DNA of 64,000 bases, taken from Apostichopus japonicus (Eukaryota; Echinodermata; Holothuroidea; Aspidochirotida; Stichopodidae). The notes below the pieces were generated by a model, which searched no databases, was not told the origin of the DNA, and worked only from the letters and a program-made list of their open reading frames with translations. The stretch spans positions 23,193,564-23,257,563 of the forward strand of contig NC_092571.1 of NCBI RefSeq assembly GCF_037975245.1, read 5' to 3'. Shown here piece after piece: positions 33,501 through 42,500 of this stretch; positions within the stretch are counted from its first letter, which is position 1; every line of letters begins with the position of its first letter. A program made the translations under genes and the position numbers.

Positions 33501-36500
33501 CTTGAGTCTTGTCTTGTCTTGTTTCATATTACTGCAGCACAGACTCACAGGTCGTCTGTCACAACGTGTGACCACACTGTGACCATAAAGTCATTCTTAC
33601 CCCAATTGTTGGTCCTTATGTCCAACAACAATATGAGCAAATCTAGTCAAATTGAAGGGGAATCCTCTCAGACTACCGGTCACATTGTGACCATAAAGTC
33701 ATTCTTATCCCAATTTTTGGTCCTTTTGTCCAACAACAATATGAGCAAATCTAGTAAAATGAAGGGGATTTCTCCCTCGATGAAAAGTGTTTCCTGTTGT
33801 TTGCTTTAATAATACACAGTTAATTACTGTAGTTCTTTGACATTGTATTAAGAGCTGTCAGCTGGACTTTAATACATATCTCAGCAACTACTGACAATCA
33901 CAATTAATGTTATGCTTTGTTAACAAGGCTGCTCTATTAAAGCTAATTTTGATGTCAATAAAGAAAAAACTACAAAATTTTATGTCGGCTAAAATGTTTA
34001 ATTACCTCGCTTTGGGAATCAAAATCAAATTGCCAAAGGTTAAACTGTAAGTACCTTCAGCCGAGCATTAAATTTAGTCCTTGAAACAGATCTTACACGC
34101 AGTTACGACTAAAAGCTTACCACTTCTAGACCAAGAATCGCTGCATGTCTTGAACCGTACCTCACCACATGCATCCCCCCACAATTGGTAGACATGTTAC
34201 CTCCAATCTGACAGGTGTCCTTCGGTCCAATCCTATACGGCATGGTGTATCCCTCTGCATCCAGAAAGTCCATCAGAGACTGGAGTGTACAGCCTGCTTC
34301 ACATACTAACGCACCTGTAAGTCAAGTCAGATGTATAAATAGGCTTTAAAAAATAGCTATCATAGCACCAAAGATGATTTTAGGCAGAAAGTTAGCATAA
34401 TAATAATAAGTTATATTTATTTAGCACATAATCAGCAAAGCTGCTCAAAGCACTTTACAATTGTAAAACCTAAAAACAAATAGTCACAAAAACCTAAATA
34501 TATATAGAACCAATAAGGCATAGAATGTAAAAGCCTAAAGCAACAATATAAAAAACACCCGTACTAAACGATGATAAAAAAATACACATAAAAAAATATA
34601 TATATACATATAAAAAAAAGTATTAAAAAATAAAAATAAAAAAAAAATAAAAAACTTGAGGATATACTGGTAAATTTATCTACAGCTATTGAGCTTGTCA
34701 AAGATATTCAACTTTTCATAAAAATGTTAAAATCTCTGGAAAATATGCTCTTTATAGGCTAATACTGGTTTAATTGTCTGTGATCCTTGGTGCAGGCCTA
34801 ACTGATATTAATATTAATCCATCATTTCATCAATTCTAATCATACTTTCAGTAAGCATTTAAGCATGTAAACAACATGTAAAGCATATAAACAATAAACA
34901 ACAGCATATAAACAACATATTAGCATATAAAGCATAATAGCATATAAACAGGCGCGTAGCCAAGGGGGGGCGAAGGGGGCAGCCGCCCCCCCCTTGAGCA
35001 AATTTTTTACAAACATTTTTAAGGTATTTATGATATCGCTAGTATTTTCAAAAGAGAAAATGCTACGATACAACTAACAAGGCATGGAAAGTGCCATTTC
35101 CGGCGATCTGGGAGGCATTTATAGCCAAAATTTTCTTGTACGCTTCGCGCCAACCATGGTGGCGCTACGCTTAGATAGTTTGCAATGCCGAATCTACAGT
35201 TTCGCCCCTCCCTTGGCAAATTCCTGGCTACGCGCCTGCATGTAAACAACAGGGTACCTCTTTATGACAACTAATATTTACCAATTGCCCTTGGCAAATT
35301 TGTAATGCATCGTAAACATGTCTTTTGAGCTCATAATTTTATTCTGTTTTCCCAGTGTCTTTTGTGTAGCACCTGGGGAACTGCCCTAATGGTCTGTTTG
35401 GGTTAGACAATTCAGCAATTTTGAGTAGATGAAAAGAATTTGTTTACCGATGAACAGGGGGGGGGGGGGTTGGGGGGGGGGTTGGGGGAGAGGGAGAAAC
35501 TACAGGTTCTGGGGAGGTCACTCTCACTTCTAGCATAGACTATGCCTTCACTCTAGATGAAAAGTCAGTTCCTTTTCTTACAAAATCATTTTTTTGTCTT
35601 TGGTTTTAATTGGTGAAAGTAGACAGGACACTGTGACATAAACCACAAACTGTGGATCCTTTTTTGTCCCAGTAGACGGAGGATAAAAATAATCATATTT
35701 AATTCACATTTTCTTTCTGTAATCAATACTTTCTCTCTCTTTCCATGTCTCCTTACCTGATAAATTATTAAAAGAAATAATTTTATCCATCAACTTAAGT
35801 GAAATGATAACTTCGTCAAACATCGGTACACTCCCTCCAGCTAGACTGGTATTTCCACCTTGGGGGACCACGGCAAGATTCCTGTTATGACAATACCCCA
35901 GAATTTTGGAGACTTCCCAAGTACTCTTTGGCTTCAGTAACAGAGGGCTGGTACCTGAAAATGAAAATGAACCGACACAAACGGGTATTAGAGAATGAAA
36001 GAAAAGGTATTTTACACGGTTAACTCTTTGATGTTTTCACCTGTGTTATGCCTCACAGAAAATTACGAACATTTTATCGATGTTCAGAATTCATGATAGC
36101 TAGCATGGACTTGATGTCAAAGAAAAAGAAAAGACATTAAATTTAATTGATCTCCATTTGAGATCAGGAAACTGTATGAATTTCACAACCTCTGGGAGAA
36201 ACCCCTGTGACCCACCGAAAACTGTTTGCACCCACTTCTGGATCACGTCCCATTCGTCTGAGGACGGTGGCTTTTAAGGTTAAAGTTTCTCATGAATACT
36301 GTATCTCAGGGTGTACACAAAATTATGTAAGGAAGAATACCATCCTTTGAAATGCAATACAAACATGTAACCTCAAGTTGCAACATTTCCAATATATGCT
36401 TCGCTACACAGTGTTGATGATTTGCAATTTTAGTTGTAAAGTGTATCAAGAGGGCATAAACTAAGTACTAGCATTCTGGTTTGTCACTGTCATTGAGTAC

Positions 36501-39500
36501 TGTATGAAAATGCATAAAGGGTTTGTATAGATATTAGTGAATTCATAACTTACATGTGTGAAGGAAAATGCTAGTGTGGGTCTAGGAGGGAGTACTAGTG
36601 TGTATCTAGGGGTCATGTACACTACCTGTAAAACCAGTGTGGGTCTAGGAGGGAATATCACAGTACTAGTGTGTATCTAGGGGTCATGTTCACTACAGTA
36701 CCTGTAAAACCAGTGTGGGTCTAGGAGGGAGTACAAGTGTGTATCTAGGGGTCATGTTCACTATAAACCATTAAAACCAGTGTGGGTCTAGGAGGGAACA
36801 TCACAGTACTAAGTGGGTATCTGGGGTAGGAAGTACACTGCCTATAAAACCAGTGTGGGTCTAGGAGGGAACATCACAGTACTAAGTGGGTATCTAGGGT
36901 GGGAAGTACACTGCCTATAAAACCAGTGTGGGTCTAGGAGGGAATAACACAGTACTAGTGTGTATCTAGGGGTCATGTACACTACCTGTAAAACCAGTGT
37001 GGGTCTAGGAGGGAATATCACAGTACTAAGTGGGTATCTAGGGTGGGAAGTACACTGCCTATAAAACCAGTGTGGGTCTAGGAGGGAACATCACAGTACT
37101 TACTAAGATGGTATCTAGGGTGGGAGTACACTACCTGTTAAGCCAGTGTGGATTTAGGATGGAATATCACAGTGCTAGTGTGTATCGGGGGGGGGGGGGG
37201 GTACACTACCTTTAAAACCAGTGTGGGTCTAGGAGGGAATATCACAGTACTTAGTGGGTATCTAGGGGGAAGTACACTACCTGTAAAACCAGTGTGGGTC
37301 TTATAGAAGGGAATATCACAGTATATTAGTGTGTATCTAGGGGGAAATACTGTACACTTCCTTTAAAACCAGTTTGGGTCTAGGAGGAAATATCAAAGTG
37401 CTAGTGTGTATAAATCTACGTAAGGGGGAAGTGCACTAACTGTAAAACCAGTCTTCAGTTGTGGCATTTGTGTGCTGCATTGTTTGTTTACCTGTTCCCT
37501 AGTATGATTGTTAATCCTCATTGAGGCATTTAACTTTTGGTATACAAGTTTGTTTGGGACATGAGCCTAGGCTAAGGTGACCAGACGTCCCCGATTTTCG
37601 GGGACAGTCCCCGATTACAGTGTGCTTTCACCGATGAACAAGTGTCCCCGAAAATGTCCCAGATTCGTCAAAATGTTCAGGAATTTCGAAAATATCCCAC
37701 ATTAATTAGTAAAATAATTGTAAAAACAAAATTTAGTCAAGTGTGCAGTCGCAGAACGGAACTAACCAGTATATCAGGTGGGCCAGTATAAAGTGGAATA
37801 TGGTAGATCAATCTAGCCTAGCACTCTTTCGTAAAGTAAGTAAATTTCATCTAAGAAAAAGCTACATTTTAGAAAATAATATTAATTAAAAAAGTGCTTC
37901 TAAGTATCACCATTTTACATCTAAGCACCTAAGGCACTTGAAAATTTTCCAAAGGGGAGACCCCTCCCCCATATCAGTCACGCAATAAATGTTCCTGATT
38001 CCAGTCAGGCAAATATGGTCACCTTAGCCTAGGCCTTAAAAGAATGTACATTGTTTACGTTGATAGGGGGCCATGTGATAAGACTTCAGGGAAGGAAAGC
38101 GTTGCATATATTATAACCTATTGTGTTGTGCATTAGTATTGTGGGGTATGTGTGTCAGGTTGTGTTGTACTTTTTTGTAAGGTTTATCCTCCATGTGCGT
38201 GAGAGCATATTTGTTATTGTGTTTATAATTAAGGTCATATCTTCTGATAAGTGAGTATCCGGGTTTCAAATGGTTTAGTGTTTATCTAGCTTAAAGTAGT
38301 ATAGTGTATGTTTACAATTGTTGTTTATGTGGGTTGAATCTTGTATGACTGTAGTTGGCATTCTTAACATTAAAGGAATACTGTAGTTGTTGTATATACG
38401 TATATTATATCTATATATTAACCTGTACTTATGAACATTTTGTTGTGTCCTTTTACAGGTTGAACCATCATTACCATTATAACCAGTCTTTATGTATGTA
38501 TGTATGCATATTAGATCCTCCTGCAAGCAGGAACTCACGAAGAAGCCTCACTGGCTTATCAAAGCCGCAAGCTGACCAAAGTCAGTCTCTTATAATTCAT
38601 ATTTAACGTCCATGATTATGAATTGTTAATTGTCAACAACTCTGTAAGTGGAGGACATACATTAATCTGGGAGTGACTCGAGCCGGGACCTTATGATTGA
38701 AAGGCACCAGCATTAATAGCGCTGATTACTGTCTTAGTTACTGTCATGGTGGTACAGTGTGTGTCAAATACAGAGTGGTCATCTTAAACCAGTGAAACCT
38801 ATTCATTTTTCCTTGTCATTATTTCACTGGCCTGTCGGCGGAGGTGCCAGGGCTTTAACGAGAATGGTGACCATCCTTGATGAGAGCTGAGACATAGAAT
38901 AGCTCTTCTAGAGGATTAAACCTAGCTTAAAGTGTGTGAAGATTCGCGCAACAAGGAACGTCTAATGCCAGTAATTTGACCTAGTTTCGAATGAGGTGTA
39001 ACAGAAGTGTTAAACACCACCATCGATCCCAGATTATACACACACAGCTTACTACCGACGGTAATTAGACACTAGTGTACAGTCAGTACATACAGCTGCG
39101 GTCAATACCCACAGCACAGTATACAAACGATACAGCGGTGGACATCTCAGGTCCAGCTAAAGATAACAAGTTATCACGTTTCAATACTGTCTGCATTTTG
39201 TAGCGACACAAACAAAACGTGACTTGCAAGCAACAGGAAGTTAACTTTTTCAGATGGCCGTATGCGGTTTGGGGCGAGTCTTCAATGCCTTTAATTCTGA
39301 AACTCTTTCCGAAACCAGATCATCCCTACAGTATGTATTACATTAATATATATTATGGAATAATAAACAAAATGATACCTTATTTCTTCGTCAAATAATT
39401 TGAAGTGATATAGGCTAATCATGTGACGGTCATTTTTAACACTTTATTTTTCACAGTTTTTTCCAAAGCACCTATGTACCCACCCTTAAAGTATGTTAAT

Positions 39501-42500
39501 GACTGTAAATATTATGTTATTTACATTGTACTTATTAGACATATATTCCATTTGATAATTCATCTTGTCATTGTGTACTATGTAGCAGTGGAAACAAGTC
39601 ATGTGGGCATTTTTACCTAGACAGTTTACCTATAACTTTCCTTTTTACAACATCTTGGCTTCCTGCCAAACCTAGACTGATTATTACAGAGTTGATGATT
39701 ATCAGCTCAGGTGACAGCTCCCATCAAAGGTTGTATATTGGTACAAGCATAAAAACAAAAAACCCACAAGGATTACATAAATATATGTTAGAGATAAGTA
39801 CTCAGAAAAATGGAGGGAAAAAATGAGAAGAGAAATGAGAAGTACATACAGCTGCGGTCAATACCCACAGCACAGTATACAAACGATACAGCGGTGGACA
39901 TCTCAGGTCCAGCTAAAGATAACAAGTTATCACGTTTCAATACTGTCTGCATTTTGTAGCGACACAAACAAAACGTGACTTGCAAGCAACAGAAAGTTAA
40001 CTTTTTCAGTTAACCGCCGTATGCGGTTTGGGGCGAGTCTTCAATGCCTTTTATTCCGAAACTCTTTCCGAAACCAGATCATCCCTACAGTATGTATTAC
40101 ATTAATATATATTATGGAATAATAAACAAAATAATACCTTATTTCTTCGTCAAATAATTTGAAGTGATATAGGCTAATCATGTGACGGTCATTTTTAACA
40201 CTTTATTTTTCACAGTTTTTTCCAAAGCACCTATGTACCCACCCTTAAAATATGTTAATGACTGTAAATATTATGTTATTTACATTGTACTTATTAGACA
40301 TATATTCCATTTGATAATTCATCTTGTCATTGTGGACTATGTAGCAGTGGAAACAAGTCACGTGGGCATTTTTACCTAGGCAGTTTAACCTATAACTTTC
40401 CTTTTTACAACTTCTTGGCTTCCTGCCAAACCTAGACTGATTATTACACAGTTGATGATTATCAGCTCAGGTGACAGCTCCCATCAAAGGTTGCATATTG
40501 GTACAAGCATAAAAACAAAAAACCCACAAGGCTTGCATAGATAATACATTAGAGATAAGTACTCTGAAAAATGGAGGGAAAAAAATGATACACACCACCA
40601 TAGATATGAATAGAGAGTATTAATATAAACCTACCATATCTTCACATGATGGAACCTGTGTGATAAAGGTCTTTCACATAAAGCAGTAAATTGCAATAGG
40701 ATTTGATTACAAGTGGTAAAATCTCTGTTTACAATAAAAGCCAGCAACTATTTTCATTGGAAAGTGCAATCTTGCCAAAATAACTGTTCACACATTGTAC
40801 AGTCACCTCACTGACGTAATGTGCTTGTTGTGGGGGAAAGTACACTTATCGTGTATACTGTATATCGCACCACAATTAGAGTAGTGCACCTCCTTCTGAA
40901 TGGTTAAACCGTGGGCGAAATAGCCCTAATGTGACCTACTGTTTTGACTTTTTGGGGCATTTTCCAAGGCATCATCATTCTTTTTGACGTTTGGAAATGA
41001 AAGAGGACAAAATAAACTACTGATAAAGTATAACAAGAGCCCAAGGGCACTGTGGTTCCTTGCTTAGGGTATATGACAATACACATAATATTATCAAGCA
41101 AGATTGGGCTCAAATAGTCCAAGTAATTGTGGTCCTACATGTACGCATAAAGTAACCAACACTATAGCCAACACTTTTGTGATCACAAAATGTGATCGGA
41201 TTTTTGATCAAAAGGCACTTTTGAGATCTAAATATGGCGTCGAAAATGTAAGAAGTATAAGGTCACCTACAAGCAGGTCAACAGATATGATAACATTAGT
41301 GACCACAGATGACATGACCTTTAAGTTTGAAAATGTTCCACCACCCCATTCACAACTTGTCCCAAATTATCAACCGTGTCACACCTTGGCATTGGGATTT
41401 AATTGCATTAAATGTCTAAAAATTAACTTTGAACTTGTATACATAACTTCACACACAAAGGTCACCCGTAGGTCAACCAATTGACATTTTTGATCGGTGA
41501 GACCTAAACGGAGCATCGAAACTGTAAAAATTCAAACATGTTTTCTTTGCCCATTTTCTCCCCCCAAAATACTAGTTTTTTAACATTAGCTGACCTTTGG
41601 TGACCTTGGATCACATGACCGCTAAGTTTGAAAATATTCCCCTATACCATTCGCAACTTGTTCAAAAAAATCAACCTTGTCACACCTTGGCACTGGGAGT
41701 TATTGCATGAAATGTCTGAAAATTAACTTTAACCTCCTATAACTTCACACACAAAGCTCATCCAGGGGTCAACCTATTGACATTTATGATCAGAAGGTAC
41801 CTTTAACATCTGAAAATAGCATCGAAACTGTAAAAATCCCCAAAACACGTAAAGGTCACCAGAGGTCAAATTGAGGTCAAGGGTCACCCAGATGTGGGTG
41901 GACAATTGGATTACGTAGAAGCAACTCCCAACCCTAACTGACAATTCGTTCTCAAGTTATCGCAAAAATACTAGTTTTTTATCATTAATTGACCTTTGGT
42001 GACCTTGGAACACATGACCGTTAAGTTTGAAAATATTCCCCTATACCATTTGCAACTTGTCCCAAAATATCAACCGTGTAATACCTTGGAACTGGGAGTT
42101 ATTACACTAAATGTCTGAAAATTAACTTTGACCTCATATAACTTAACATACAATGGTCACCTTGGGTCAACTTATTGACATTTTTGATCGGTGAGACCTA
42201 AATAGAGCATCAAACTATACAAATTCAAACATTTTTTTCTTTGCCCATTTTCTCCTCCCAAAATACTAGTTTTTTAACATTAATTGACCTTTGGTGACCT
42301 CGGATCACATGACCGTTAAGTTTGAAAATATTCCCCTATACCATTTGCAACTTGTCCTAAAATATCAACCACGTCACACCTTGGAACTGGGAGTTATTGC
42401 ATTAAATGTCTGAAAATTAACTTTGACCTTGTATAACTTCGCACACGAAGGTCACACGGGTGTCAACCCATTGACATTTTTGATCGGAAGGTACCTTTGG

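Larger units (their letters stand above)
32075..34120. other. intron of D2HGDH with two MITEs
   Basis: Contains the MITEs at 32380-32742 and 33089-33454, and a two-copy tandem repeat of 108 bp (about 33581-33780, units starting gaccataaagtcattctta). Confidence 0.45.

Noticed and set aside
41104..41484. 126-codon frame
   Set aside because: It lies inside the diverged TGACC-rich repeat and is not kept in the neighbouring repeat units.
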